A stretch of 64,000 nucleotides of DNA. Source: Ipomoea triloba. Lineage: Eukaryota; Streptophyta; Magnoliopsida; Solanales; Convolvulaceae. The first letter of the stretch is position 1. Every line of letters starts with the position of its first letter. The position numbers were made by a program, and so were the translations under genes. The notes beneath the pieces were generated by a model. The model saw only the letters and a program-made list of their open reading frames with translations. It did no database searches and was not told the DNA's origin. Below, one piece after another: positions 1 to 12,269 of this stretch. The stretch is taken from contig NC_044916.1 of assembly GCF_003576645.1 (NCBI RefSeq), positions 37,280,000 to 37,343,999 on the forward strand, given 5' to 3'.

Positions 1-1250
1 TTTTTTTTTTTTTTTTTTTTTTTTGAGAATGTGTTTTTTTTAATTGCCATAAAAACTCATAATCATTATATAAGAGCATGTACTACATAAATTAAGTTTT
101 TGTAATGTCTCACTGTTTCAAAGGCAAAACATAATTTTTGTTTCTTATAGACAAATAGTAATTTTCGTTCGGTATATTATCATTTTTTGTTATTGATTGT
201 AAGTGTTGTTGTGGTGTGGTATTATTTTTTAAAGTGACAAATACAATAGTATATTGTATTTGGTCATAGTGTTGAGATCAGACCTCCCCGAACTTAGGTC
301 ATATATAATCTAAAGTTTAAAAGTCTTTCCTTTAGGTATTTAATGTGGTTCATATAAAAGTTTGGAAGGGACACATGTTGAGCGTCCGAGATGCTAGCCA
401 CATGGCTTCCATGCATCGGCTATGACAAGGGCAATCCTAATGGTTCCACGTGCTTTGAGATTCCAAACATTCGCATAAAGCAGATGTGATCATACAATAC
501 GACTGGGTGGTGCTTCGACTTTGAGTTTGATGCTCAGGACAATCTTCTCGACCATAAGTGATCAGGAATTTTATCCTGAGTGCACAATCCGACTTCTACT
601 AACCAGTGGGAGCCATATCCCGACTAGGTTTAGGTCGAGTAAAATGCAAGATGATCAAATATGCTCAAAAAATAGACATTTCATTCACTTGTACAGATAT
701 CGAGCAGATGTATAAATATACGAGTAAGGTATAATCTCTATCAATTTCTTTTTTTACCTATGACATCATATTTATATATAAAATTAATTCGATCGAGTCT
801 TGATGGTATCTTATTCGAATATAATGTACTAATTAACAAGGATTTTTGTTTAAAAAAAAAAACAAGGATTTTTTATTTTTTTTTGAAAACAATAACAAGG
901 ATTTTTTTATAAGAAGTTGATCATTTCTAAATCATTAATACTTGATCATTTCTAAAAAGCAAACACTCTGATTAATGGTTTAAAACACTCTGATTCAGCG
1001 ATGGCGACAAGACAGCGAGTTTACAGTTAATGAACATTGAATAATGTGACGGGGAAAGGGGTAAAAAAAACAAGGAGAAAAGGAAAAACAGTGTAGTGGG
1101 GGTGTAGGGGAGGAATAGAAATCTCAAATATCTTGTCGTGGGCACTTTGCAAGGATATCTATTGGAGCATATACCGTAAAAGTTCGGGTACATACGTACA
1201 GTGACCCGTTTACTGTGGAAGCCGGGGAAATGTTTAGGGCAAATGGGCAA
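1..1250. other. AT-rich flank upstream of the MAP kinase gene, no gene seen
   Basis: Begins with a 24-base T run. Only short random frames are present. Positions 836-910 hold three imperfect copies of a short AACAAGGATTTTT-like unit separated by A or T runs. The moderately GC-richer stretch 270-700 looks like old repeat DNA, but I cannot assign it to a family. The MAP kinase transcript probably begins in the last part of this interval or just after it. Confidence 0.5.
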
Positions 1251-1505
1251 TTAATCTGTTTTAGATCCTTCTGATCTGACTCGTTAAGGGTGTTTTCTGG
1301 GCTAATTAACTCGGGTTATCTGAAAGGTTGAGGATTTTTGAGTGACTAACACTGGGGGATTCGAGTTTGCTGGGACGGGATGGGAATTTCTTGAGAATTG
1401 GAGTTTAATCTGGGAAAGGTTTGAGAGCTCGATGGAAAATTCGATCTTGAGATGGAACTGAGGAGACGACAGTGAAGGGTTTCGAGGAGAAATTGTTGTC
1501 GAAAA

Positions 1506-2636
1506 GTATGTTTCTTTTTCTCCCTTTCATGTTTTTCTACTCTTTTTTTCTTTGGTATCTGCAGAAATTCATGGATTCATGAAGATGCTAACTTTATGTA
1601 TAATTTCCATTTGTTCGCTGTAAAGACTAAAGATTTGTATCTTTATGCCTCTCCTCTCCCTAAAAGATATTACTTTTTGCATGATTGTCTGTGGTGACTG
1701 TTAATGTTTTGGTTGTTTTTAGCTTTATTTTTTATGGTTCTGTTTGGTGTTATTTGAGGTTCCTCAGTACACTGGGGAAGTTTATGTATCCAAATCTTCT
1801 ATCTGGATTTGTTTTTTGAGCAAAGAAGTAATGTTTGAGCTGGAGGTCTGATATGCAGTGAAGGATACTGGAAGTTCAATAAGGAGGCTTAACAATTTTA
1901 GAAGAACTTATATTGGCATTTTAGCTGTTTATCCCTAGTAGGTCCATTGCCCTTAACCAGCCTCCCTCTAACAAGCTGTTAAATGCTTCGAGGTTAATCA
2001 CAGATGGCTTTGCAGCTTTGCCTTCGAGGTTAAATTGAGCATTTAATTGTTGATTGGTTATATTTGATTCCTAGTAGGACAAGCTGTTAAATAGTTAAGC
2101 TCATTATGGTTGTCATGAGATGCTTTAAACACTGATGAGTGATGACCTATGCTGCGTTGTATTCGAGGAAATACAGTTAATATTGCATAGAGTAGGGCAT
2201 ATCACGATTAGAGGGTATATCTTATTTCTTCCCCCGAAAGGTTGAATCCCCAACCCCAAGGGTATTTGGGAGTATGGAAATCACGGTAACTTAGTGGCTC
2301 AGCAGACAGGCCAACTGGCCAAATGCCAGTGTGCACAAGGGATTTGCCCACTTTGGGCATAATCCCGACACTGCCGCCGCTGAGTTTCAAACCTTGGTCT
2401 CTTATTCCAAATACTGTTTATTGAACCAGTAAGCTAAACTCGTGCGGGCGAAAGGATATCCTATTTGGAAATATGAAGTGGTGCCGTTGACATATTATGT
2501 AATTAATGCTGATGTTTCAGATTCTACTAGCATTACTATTCTATGTGAAAAGCTAGAGCTTGCAATCACTGTTTTCTGTTTTGAGATAATGACTGATCTA
2601 GTTGTAAATTAAATTGTTTGCTTGGATTCATTTCAG
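1506..2636 (+). other. Putative 5' UTR intron of the MAP kinase gene
   Basis: A leader exon appears to end at 1505 (GAAAA followed by GTATGTTT). A T-rich tract and TTTCAG precede GAA-ATG at 2637, placing the acceptor three bases before the start codon. Group C plant MAP kinase genes often have a leader intron, which fits. The interval 2208-2410 inside it contains a GTGGCTCAG box and, about 90 bases on, a GAGTTTCAAACC box, possibly an old tRNA-derived repeat; the spacing is too long for a clean SINE call. Inferred from splice consensus only. Confidence 0.5.
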
Positions 2637-2639
2637 GAA

Positions 2640-4064
2640 ATGGCTACCCCTGTTGATCCTCCGAATGGAGTTATGACTCCCGGGAAACATTACTATTCTA
2701 TGTGGCAAACGCTGTTCGAGATTGACACGAAGTATGTGCCAATCAAGCCCATTGGTCGAGGGGCATATGGTATTGTCTGCTCATCCATCAACAAGGAAAC
2801 AAACGAAAGAGTTGCCATCAAGAAAATACATAACGCATTTGAGAACCGCATTGATGCGCTGAGAACTTTGCGCGAAATAAAGCTTCTTCGCCATCTTAGA
2901 CACGCAAACGTGATTTCTCTGAAAGATGTCATGTTGCCTATTCACAAGAGAAGTTTCAAAGATGTTTATCTGGTTTATGAACTTATGGACACGGATTTGC
3001 ACCAGATTATCAAGTCCTCACAGGCACTTACTGGTGACCATTGCCAATATTTCTTGTTCCAGGTACATTGTTGATTTCGATTTCTCAAATCATTACATTT
3101 CAGAAACACTTTCATTTTTTCTCAAAATGGATTCCTGTAATTTGGTAAGTTTACCAAAACACTCTTTCAGCACGCTTAGCCTACTACTTTTATGGGGTTA
3201 TTTTCTCACATTTACTTGTTCCATCTTGATCCTTGTGGACTCGAACAAATTAAGCAATACAAAGGGTCTTTTTTTTTTTTTTTTCTCCCCTTTTTTATGC
3301 CCTTTCTTCTTTTCCTTTTTGAGACTAATCTGAAATGTCGAATGCAGTTGCTTCGAGGCCTGAAGTATCTTCACTCTGCAAATATTCTTCACCGTGACTT
3401 GAAGCCTGGGAACCTACTCATCAATGCGAATTGTGACTTGAAAATCTGTGATTTTGGACTTGCACGGACAAACAGCGGTAAGGATCAGTTTATGACAGAG
3501 TACGTTGTTACCCGTTGGTATCGTGCACCAGAGCTGCTCCTCTGCTGTGACAATTATGGAACGTCGATTGATGTGTGGTCAGTAGGCTGCATATTTGCTG
3601 AGCTGCTGGGAAGGAAACCGATATTCCCTGGAACCGAATGTCTTAACCAACTTAAACTGATCATCAACATCCTTGGCAGCCAGAGCGAAGAGGATCTTGA
3701 ATTCATCGACAACCCCAAGGCAAAGAAGTACATCAAATCCCTTCCGTATTCTCCCAAAACGCCCTTTTCCCGGATCTACCCCAACGCCCATCCCATGGCA
3801 ATCGACCTGCTGCAGAAGATGCTCGTGTTCGACCCTTCAAAGAGAATCAGTGTCACTGAGGCGCTTCAACACCCTTACATGTCTTCTCTGTATGACCCCA
3901 ACAGCGACCCCCCAGCTCAGGTCCCAATCAACCTCGACATAGACGAGGATCTCGGGGAAGAAATGATCAGAGAAATGATGTGGACCGAGATCCTTCATTA
4001 CCACCCCGAAGCAGCAGCAGCCATAACCAACATGGAGCTCGACCTAGCTGCTGCACGAGCTTGA
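2640..4064 (+). CDS. Group C mitogen-activated protein kinase (MPK1/2/7/14-like)
   Basis: Two coding exons, 2640-3062 and 3348-4064, joined in phase 0, give 379 residues. The protein is a serine/threonine kinase at the end of a MAPK cascade, acting in cytosol and nucleus. Visible landmarks are the glycine loop GRGAYG (39-44), ATP-anchoring lysine in VAIKK (about 61), catalytic HRDLKPGN (156-163), DFG (176-178) and the TEY activation loop (191-193), so it belongs to the TEY and not the TDY class. The opening [10 protein letters not shown] and the HYHPEA near the C-terminus are characteristic of group C (Arabidopsis MPK1, 2, 7, 14). Length fits the family (about 370). The ATG at 2640 is chosen because an acceptor lies just upstream and the homologous N-terminus starts there. 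The intron (3063-3347) is GT-AG with a long T tract. It is intact; which paralogue it is cannot be fixed by eye. Confidence 0.95.
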
Positions 4065-4997
4065 TCACAACAAAATCAGCCCCGAGAGGCGGTTGTCTCC
4101 TCGAAAGCTCAACCCCTCCCCAATCTATCATTGTTGTTGTACGTTCCCTTTTTCCCGGATCTCAATAAACCTCCTATATCACTGCATTAACAGTTGGAGC
4201 TGTAATTTATGCATGTAAGACCTTCACCAGACCCATATCATGCTAAACTTCTTTAACTTGTAGTCTTGTACATAGTTGTTTTTTTTTCCGTCTTAATACG
4301 AACATCCATCTTCATACATTCCTGTCATTTTCAGCTTTTCTTCGTGCCATCCTGTTCGAGAAAGATTTTAGTTCGAGTCTCACCTTATCGTATATCGAAC
4401 AATATCTCAGAAATTTGATGTTGTATCATGAATGTATGATATTTTATAGGCAAGATCCGACATTTGATTGTTGTGGCCGCCATGTTTGGGATTCCATTCT
4501 ATCACAATACATTGTATGCAGCTAACATTCTGATAAAGCTATTACTGCGTTGTTGAATTTCTTTGAAAGATTGTGATGCTTGACGGCTGGCAAGTTGAGA
4601 ATATATATAATCGGAGTAATATTCTGTACGTAATCTGTGTGTATATATTGTTTTCTTTCTCTTTAGCTAATAGTATTTGTCCATTAAAGTTTGAAGCTTC
4701 CAAATTAAATGGCTTTTGAGAAATGGCGTGCGGCCGCCATTTTTGGAAAATCCATCTTATAGAAAGACTGAAAGATCAAAACATTACAGTATAATTTTGT
4801 GCTTGAATGGATAGTTAAGCGGGTTTAACATGATTTTTTTATTTGTTGAATTTTATCCGGGATCTGAACCAGTTCTAGACCTATAAGCATGGTTGCAGTA
4901 GGGGCGCTAGTCGGACAGTAGACAAACGTCTATAACCTAGATGGTCTAGGCGGCAATATATAAAAACAAAAAAATAGTGCATGTGTGTGGGTGTATG

Positions 4998-4999
<2 letters not shown>

Positions 5000-5047
<48 letters not shown>
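5000..5047. repeat. AT dinucleotide microsatellite
   Basis: Uninterrupted alternating A and T for about 48 bases. A second tract lies at about 14628-14669 inside a TIR element and a third in a WAT1 intron. Confidence 0.9.
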
Positions 5048-5051
<4 letters not shown>

Positions 5052-6539
5052 ATACGAGACCAATTTTACATAATATTTACTAGACCAATGCCATGAGGAC
5101 AACACGAGTTCAATTCTTACTAATATCTTTTCATTCAAGCTCCTCAATACACATGATTTTCTTAATGCACTTTATCTTTCATGTGTGATTTGTGGACTAT
5201 TACACAGAGTAAATTTACTTCGTATACATCCTCGAATAGTGACAATAATTTTTCCACGTGACAAAAAAAAGAGTTATATTAATAGTTTTTTTCCTAGTAG
5301 GTATTGTAGGGTTGAGTTACATTAATAGGCTTTGTCCTTATAGAAAAAAAATAATTATTTTTCTTTTGGTTAAATTGAGCACATGTTTGAATTGTTTACA
5401 TAAATAAATTAGGATAAGAATGGATGAAAGAAAGCTAGTATTTCTGGACTTCGACTGTTTTTGACTGATAACAGGAACTGGAAGGAAGAAAGGAGGAAAG
5501 ATAGATGAGAGTGGAGACCAATAGCATGATTTCTCTTTTACATAGTCAACAAAATGCATAACCTTAAATCAAACATCGTACAGATAGGGTACCTTAGTCA
5601 ATCCATGTTTATCTAATGTCTCTATAGCGTACCAATGTATGTATATGTATATATTATATATTGACCCAAACAGATATCCATTAATTACACTAATACAATA
5701 AAGCAAAAAGGTTTCTTTAAAAACTTGTATGCTTCAAACTTTACAAAAGACATGTTTTATGTGAATCTAATGTAAATATTTATGAAAATATAATAATGCC
5801 CTAAAATTTGGAGGGATTTCGATACTCCGCAAGATTTGTCTACGAAGGGTGAGTTACGACTTAAGATCATGTCGAGGGCCTTATTGATAAAATATTTATG
5901 TACTATAGTTTTGATGGGTCTCGAGGGATGGAGAAGGCCGGCTAACTAGGTAAGGCAAAAGATGATTTTTGGTTCAAGAATGTAAGGTGTCTTTTCAGGA
6001 TAAGAAGGGTTATGTTGACATGCACCACTTGAAGGGTTTCAAGATTTTTTCAACGAACACATTTAATCGAACTTATTCCGTAATTAAATACCATAGGTCA
6101 TCAAGGATTCAAAGATGATGGGCATAAGTCTATAAATGTTTACTGTAAATAAAATGACACGAGTCTTTTCAATTTAATCAGAAGTATCGTATTTAAATCC
6201 GGAAAATGCCACCATGTGAATTTTGTGCCTATTCTTGCTACTTGCATATTAAAACAAGATGACCATTTGCATGCAACAGTACATGATACCTCAAAGTCTC
6301 CAAGATCCTAATTAAATCATTTCTCTATTCAGGTAGGGTCCCTCTTCTTCCCTACAAACTGACTTTACTTAACTTGATCTTAATTTAATTTCTCAGTATT
6401 ATTTATGCTCTGTGTGTACCTTAAAATTTTAAAAACTCAGGTAAATTAAATGATTTAATTTGTTCTTAATGACTTAATTAAATTAGCTTCTAGCCTCCAC
6501 TAACTACCCACCACACACTTTGCATGATAATCACCTGTT

Positions 6540-6601
6540 ATTTTCATTAGGTATGTATCATATGTTATATATTTTCATTAGGTATGTATCATATGTTATA
6601 T
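6540..6601. repeat. Perfect 31-bp tandem duplication
   Basis: Two identical adjacent 31-base copies (6540-6570 and 6571-6601), each beginning ATTTTCATTAGG. Identity of the copies points to a recent slippage or small duplication event. No gene overlaps. Confidence 0.9.
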
Positions 6602-9600
6602 ATTGAAAGATTACAGGTATTGAAGCGTGCATAGTACTATACGGCACATGGATAATTTTATAAATATACTATAGGTTACAATTACATATAAATATAATGT
6701 TTGTAGACTTGAATGTATAATCATCACAATTAATTAAAAAAAATAACTTCACTCCTGTAAACATAAGTACAGTGTCGAGCCACGTAATAATTGTATTCTT
6801 CTTTTATTTCTGTCTATGTTCTTGATTTCTTGATTTTGACATTTTTAGCATCAACCAACCTCTGATAAGTTGGCAAACATATTGGGATTATCAAAAGAAA
6901 AAGTAGTGTAACTTAGTGTAAGTTAACTTCATTTTAAAACTATTTATTAATCACTAGTTAAATTTAAATTACTTAACAAAAAAAATAAATTGTAAATAAT
7001 CTGAAAACGCTAATTAACTAATCAGAATATATAAAATGCTACAGATCAAAACCCGTGAATTAATATAATTTTAAAATAAGGAGATGCCAAATTAAAGAAA
7101 CGATAGGGAGTAGGGTTGCAAATTATAGGATCCTATAGTTACATTATGCATATTTTTGGTAGGCTTTGGTGAGAATGAGCTGTTAAGAGGGGGCAGCCCT
7201 ACAATTAACCAAACCCAAAACATGGCTACCACATAGAGCATGTTCTTTTTAAAGCATGAGAATATTGGTAAGTCTTTATCACTTCTCCGATCCTCACCAA
7301 ACCAATCACCTTCTAGAGGATTGTGACACATTGTTGATTTCACAGTATATATGACAAATAAAACACACACACACACACAAAACTAAGTTACTAATACTTG
7401 AGGGGGATTAAAATTAAAATTATAATACTTGAGGGGGAATATACACTCTGAATATCCTACACGATTGGTGGGAAGTAGGAGCTAGCGTGAGAAAACATTT
7501 GTATGACTTTTGTAACTTTACCTAACATTTTACTCTCAATTAATCTTTTTTAAAACTTAGGTCATCTCATTGTTGGGAATCACGCAATCAGTCCACCGAT
7601 AAGATCTTAGTTTTCATGTGTGTACAAAAAAGTCGCTTCCAATCATGACCTTTAAGTCAGGTGATGAACCAACGTAACTACGCTAAGCTCCAAAGGGTTA
7701 CTCTCAATTAATTTTGTATATGGGTCGCATCCATAGAGTTTCTCAAATTGTTGAATTTGTATAATATATATGAAATTTATTTATTAATACTATATTAATT
7801 TATTCAAACTCATTAAATTAAATTTGATTAGATTTAATTAATTTTTCATGTGTTGTCAAACTCATTAGTGTAAAGCTCCCCATTTTCCCAAATAATGGTA
7901 GATGACTTGGTAATTACTAATTAGTACGTCCTTTTTTGTTGCTTTCGTGCATTGAGGATTTGTACTCCACTAGGGTTTTCTCCTTTTTTACCTCTCTGTC
8001 GTTCTTATTTCACATTTTCCTCATAGCTATAACTTTGTTCCCCCACCCCCACCGTCTTATGTTTTAACTTGATCACTTTTAAACTTTGTCACTAGTTTTA
8101 TCCCATTATAACAATATTTGTTCAAATTCATTTAAGCTTTAGGAATCGTATTCCATTCAATTAGCCACACCCAATTGTAACAAGGGGGGGAAAAAGAAAA
8201 GTGAGTCACACATTAACCTAGTGGCTTGCACAGTAAGGTTTAGACTTGCATTAATTAAACTATTATATTTTAGCTAAACTTATGACTTTTTTTCTTTTAT
8301 TGTAACAAATGTCAAATGTATAAATGTTCTAGTTGATTTGTATTATTTGTTTACAAACAAAAAAAAAAAAAAAAAAGTGAGTCACACATGGGTTGAGGGT
8401 TGTTTACCAACCTAAATATAGGGTACTTAGTAGATTTTTATGGATGATTGCACCAGTGTTTGCTGACCGAGGAGATCCACCGTATAAAGTAGCTAATTAA
8501 GGTTATGATAACATTATACAATCCTAATAGTCAGGTTGAAATATTTTTTTATCATGAAATTCTAGTAAACAAGTCGGAATAATCAAGTATAAGTCAATAA
8601 ATCAAGTATAATAATCTGAATTTTATTAAAAATGAGCTTGGGAGCCTCTGATTTAGTTGATATGATAGAAAATAGCACATTGATGATCCTTAAGAATCAC
8701 AAAATTGATGTAGCAAGTATACTTATTATCATTTTTTATTTGGGTTTAAAATGGCCTGTGAGCATCTTCTCTTCCCACTTAAATGCAATTATTAAAGTTA
8801 ATTAATCACCTTGATTAGCACCCAAAGATTGACGTAGATCACAAAATTTAGAATTTAATAAAGGCAGTGATAATTATTAAATACTCTGTTTTATGGATAT
8901 TTATATTCTGATATTATTCAGTTTGATTGATGGGCGGTCATGGCCCGCACGCTCTGCCTCTCTGGATATCATCATCATTATTTACTCTGTTGGTCTCGAG
9001 ATAAGTGCAATATGCACAGATTTAAGGTGCGTCAGCGTTTCAAACAATTTATTGTTGTAATTACTTTTAAATTAAAAAAATACTCCGTAGTAATTTAATA
9101 GGTATATGTGATTGTAGTAATTTAATCGTATTATTGTTATTTTAATTACTTTAGTATCATAGCTTTTTTGAATGCACCTTCAATAATGTCATGCATATAT
9201 AGGTTTAGGTGTGGTTTCATGCATTTAAAACAATGGTCCATGCATCTTACTATTCTCTACTGTGACTCTTTGAGTCGAGTCGCATTGTATTCACAGTATT
9301 TGACTATTTTGCTACCCATTGAGACACATCTTGTAATTTTCACCACTGTTCAAGCGGTACATATATAGTTATGAATAATGTGTAGGCAAGATGGGGTGTC
9401 ATACATTGAAAACAAGGGGCCATGCAAATGGTAGTACAAAACCATGGGCGACGTTCTTGGATATCATGTACAGCTTTGTATTGTTGTTCTTAACAACACT
9501 TGTTTTCTTTCCCTCATTTTATATATTCCATTTTTACCAATGGTGAAACTGTGGAAGTCGTCATAGGATTTAACGGCATCAAGGGTTAATAATAACAGTA

Positions 9601-10840
9601 TCCAATCATGCATATATCAAATACGGAGTATATTGTTTTTGTTTTCAATTATTATATCGCCGCCACTACAATCTACGTTGTCTGCGGCCTGTTTTGCGTT
9701 GAACCTAAAAATACAATTTTTTTTGTTTGGGAGAAATTTACACTAATATTTATTTATTTATTTATTTACAACAATCATTACGAAATTAATTCAAATTCGT
9801 TTCAAATATAACATTTTCCCCCAAAAAAATCGAATCAATTCTATCTTATAGTTAACAGTATACTTATCAATTACTTTGACGGATGAATTTAGATTAATGT
9901 TTGTTTATTTTTTTCAACAGTCAACAAATTAAAATAAACTTTTCAAGCGTGATGACAGCAGCCAAGAACCCTAATCTCAAAAAAAGTCAAGAACTGTATA
10001 TGAGCTAATCGAAAGGGATTTGAAGCCAAATATTACTCCATAAAAGTTAATTAGAAACTCAATTCAATTCAAAATTTGATTTAAGTTCGACCAATAATAT
10101 TTATTTGTTAAAGTTTGGGTTTAATTTGACTATGGATTTTCAATTTCGAATTATTCGAGTTTATTAGAGTAAAAAAGAATGTAAAATTTGAGATACTTTC
10201 CAGCAGAGTATTTAAAAGGATATAAATCACTCACTGTTGCCGGTAAGATTCAATCTTGGATTATTATTTTTTAACTTTATTTCTGTGACTAACTGAGTTG
10301 ATCATGCGGAGAAAGAAAACAAAGGATGATCACATTAAAGTTGCATGCAAGGGGAAAATGATAAAAAATTGAGATTGAGACAAATGTAACAAATTGAGTG
10401 GCCACCCATGTTAAACTCTTCAAACACGACAACCCCACCGCTAGTTTCAGAGATTCCTCTGCCGTTACAGTTTGACAACACGTGACGCCTCCATCCCCCA
10501 CACATGCGGTAAAAAAACTATAATTTCCCCTAACCGCGGGTAAAACCTCATAAATCAACACAAGTCAAAGGAAACCATGAAACAGTTGGCTCTGCGTCAA
10601 TGAGCATTATATAGTCATTTAATGAATATTCCACAACTATTATTGTAAAATAAAAATTTATCCCAAATCATTTTATTTGAAATTTCTTTCTATGTTTAAT
10701 ATGAAATAAATAAAAAATTACTAACAATGATAAAATAGACTATTAATGCAATTGTTACATTGGAGGTTCAATTATTGTATTTAACACTAGTTAAGATTTC
10801 TTTTTTGAATAAAAATCAAATTTTTGCATGCATTGGGTTA

Positions 10841-10875
<35 letters not shown>

Positions 10876-11381
10876 GCAAAAGTTAAACTTTTCAAGCATT
10901 ATTTTTAGTCCAATATGGATTAGTGTCACATGATACTGGTTAGTGGTTATTATATGCAAAGATTTATAAATAATATATGATTGAAGTGAAAAAAGTTTAA
11001 TTTCTTTTAGATATGATGCCGAATATACACTCAATTTACATAAATGTGTGTCATGTTGGTTCCACATAATCAGCAACTAAAAGTGATCGTATCTCTTAAA
11101 GTATGCAGCTTTTAAAAAAAAAGTTAATTTCTTTCGAATAAGATATTAGTTTCAAACTAAACCTTTACACGTAAGATCCAATCAACAACTCTAGTATACA
11201 ATAACCTATTATATATGTAAACGAAAATATATTTTGATAACCCTAATTTTTCACTTTCGTTGAATTATATCATGAACTACATGATTCCGCTCCCATACCA
11301 ATGAAAAGCTAGTGAATAGAGTAAAATTTCAAAACTTAACATCAAACTGTACACTTTTACACATAAAGAGTTCAACCCTTC

Positions 11382-11488
11382 GCAAAATAGTCTAGTGACA
11401 CCCGATTGCATCCCACATGGGAGGGAGTGAATTCGAGCCTCAGTGGAGGCGTTATTGACTTTTTGTACTTTAGTAAATAGTACTCAAA
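11382..11488 (+). mobile_element. tRNA-derived SINE, family A, with 17-bp target site duplication
   Basis: The body starts with an A-box-like TAGTCTAGTG and has a B-box-like ATTCGAGCCTC about 45 bases on, followed by the family tail TGGAGGCG...TTGACT and an A-rich 3' end. It is flanked by the identical 17-base sequence AAAGAGTTCAACCCTTC at 11365-11381 and 11489-11505, a typical LINE-mediated target duplication. Related copies occur at 34451, 34888, 36531, 36647, 42508, 46975 and 52151. Confidence 0.85.
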
Positions 11489-11734
11489 AAAGAGTTCAAC
11501 CCTTCAATATTTATAGCAGAAATCCAACTCCACCATTTCGCTAAAAAAAGTTTTAAGTGGGCTTCTAGATATTTTAATGCATTAATTAATTAATCATCCA
11601 CCATTCAACAACTCCCTCAGTAGATTCCACTTGCTGATAATATTTTATTTTATTTCCCATTTTCCCCACCAATTTTTAATGTTTTTCTATTATTTTTCCA
11701 TCGATTTTCTGTCCACCTTTCTCCGAATCTCCGC

Positions 11735-11740
11735 TATAAA
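11735..11740 (+). promoter_or_regulatory. TATA box of the bZIP gene
   Basis: TATAAA in a CCGCTATAAAATCACC context, followed by CT-rich leader sequence. This puts transcription start near 11770 and makes a leader of roughly 500 bases carrying the uORFs. Confidence 0.65.
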
Positions 11741-11943
11741 ATCACCCTCCCTCCTCTTGTAAAACCTCTTCCATTTCTCTTCTCTTCATCCCCATAGCTT
11801 TCAAGCTCTTAATCTCTCTCGTTATTCTGCTTCTTTCTTTTCTAGCATAGATCCGAAGCTCTGTTAGTTTCTGAGTTTCTCATACCAATACAGATCCGTT
11901 GTTTCAGGGAAAAAAAAAAGATTCTTTCTTTCTTTCTTCTTTG

Positions 11944-11997
11944 ATGCTGAGTATTGTGTTCTTGATGTTCGAGATTAATGTCTCCTGTGTTGAGTGA
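11944..11997 (+). CDS. First upstream ORF of the bZIP leader (17 aa)
   Basis: ATG at 11944 to TGA at 11995-11997 encodes 17 residues beginning MLSIVFLMFE. It overlaps the sucrose-control uORF by 20 bases in a different frame. An overlapping short uORF just before the conserved one is also known in Arabidopsis S1 bZIP leaders. Its overlap means that ribosomes starting here would miss the conserved uORF start unless they reinitiate or leaky-scan. No peptide function is claimed. Confidence 0.6.
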   Translation: MLSIVFLMFEINVSCVE

Positions 11998-12103
11998 AAT
12001 CCTCCGTTCTGGGTTTATGATCAGTTCTTCACTCAGACGCAGAACCCATCTTGTTCAATCTTTCTCTGTTGTTTTCCTCTACTGGTTCTATGTTTTTTCA
12101 TAA
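11978..12103 (+). CDS. Conserved sucrose-control uORF (SC-peptide) of S1 bZIP genes
   Basis: A 41-codon ORF in the 5' leader of the bZIP gene, ATG at 11978 and TAA at 12101-12103. It starts MSPVLSEILRSGFMI and has RRRTHLVQSFSVVFLYW before the stop. This is the conserved peptide of the group S1 bZIP leaders (uORF2 of Arabidopsis bZIP11 and its relatives), in which the nascent peptide stalls ribosomes when sucrose is high and so represses translation of the main ORF. The C-terminal FSVVFLYW tract is the part most constrained in the family and is intact, including a serine as the last residue. It lies 166 bases upstream of the bZIP ATG. Sequence match is direct; sucrose response here is inferred from the family. 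Confidence 0.93.
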   Translation: MSPVLSEILRSGFMISSSLRRRTHLVQSFSVVFLYWFYVFS

Positions 12104-12107
12104 ATAA
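12090..12107 (+). CDS. Short third uORF overlapping the SC-uORF stop (5 aa)
   Basis: ATG at 12090, five codons, TAA at 12105-12107. It starts inside the end of the conserved uORF in another frame. Similar minimal uORFs occur in related leaders. Probably relevant only to reinitiation; functional value is uncertain. Confidence 0.4.
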   Translation: MFFHK

Positions 12108-12269
12108 CCTCTCATCTCATCATTAACGCCGTTCTGATCTTTACAGTTATAATAACTACTAAATCCAGGTTAAATAGTGATAGATATATATTAATAACCT
12201 CGATCTGGTCGTTGAATCATCAGTACCTAAGCTTTTTTGATCTAAGGTTTCTGGTGGGGAGAAAAAAAA

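Larger units (their letters stand above)
4065..11364. other. Long AT-rich intergenic interval, no gene seen
   Basis: About 7.3 kb between the MAP kinase and the bZIP gene. Reading frames are short and lack family motifs. It holds an AT microsatellite near 5000, a 31-bp perfect tandem duplication at 6540-6601, a CA run near 7362-7378, A and T homopolymers (8350-8376, 10843-10873), and probable old transposon debris. Positions 10380-10560 are less AT-rich and contain CACGTG (about 10481); this could be a distal regulatory segment of the bZIP gene, but that is inference. Confidence 0.5.

Noticed and set aside
2208..2410. SINE in the MAP kinase leader intron
   Set aside because: Box-like sequences are about 90 bases apart, no poly-A tail or target duplication was found, and no second copy was noticed in this window.
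3192..3347. In-frame extension before MAP kinase exon 2
   Set aside because: It is intron sequence with a poly-T tract; the kinase alignment requires splicing at 3062/3348.
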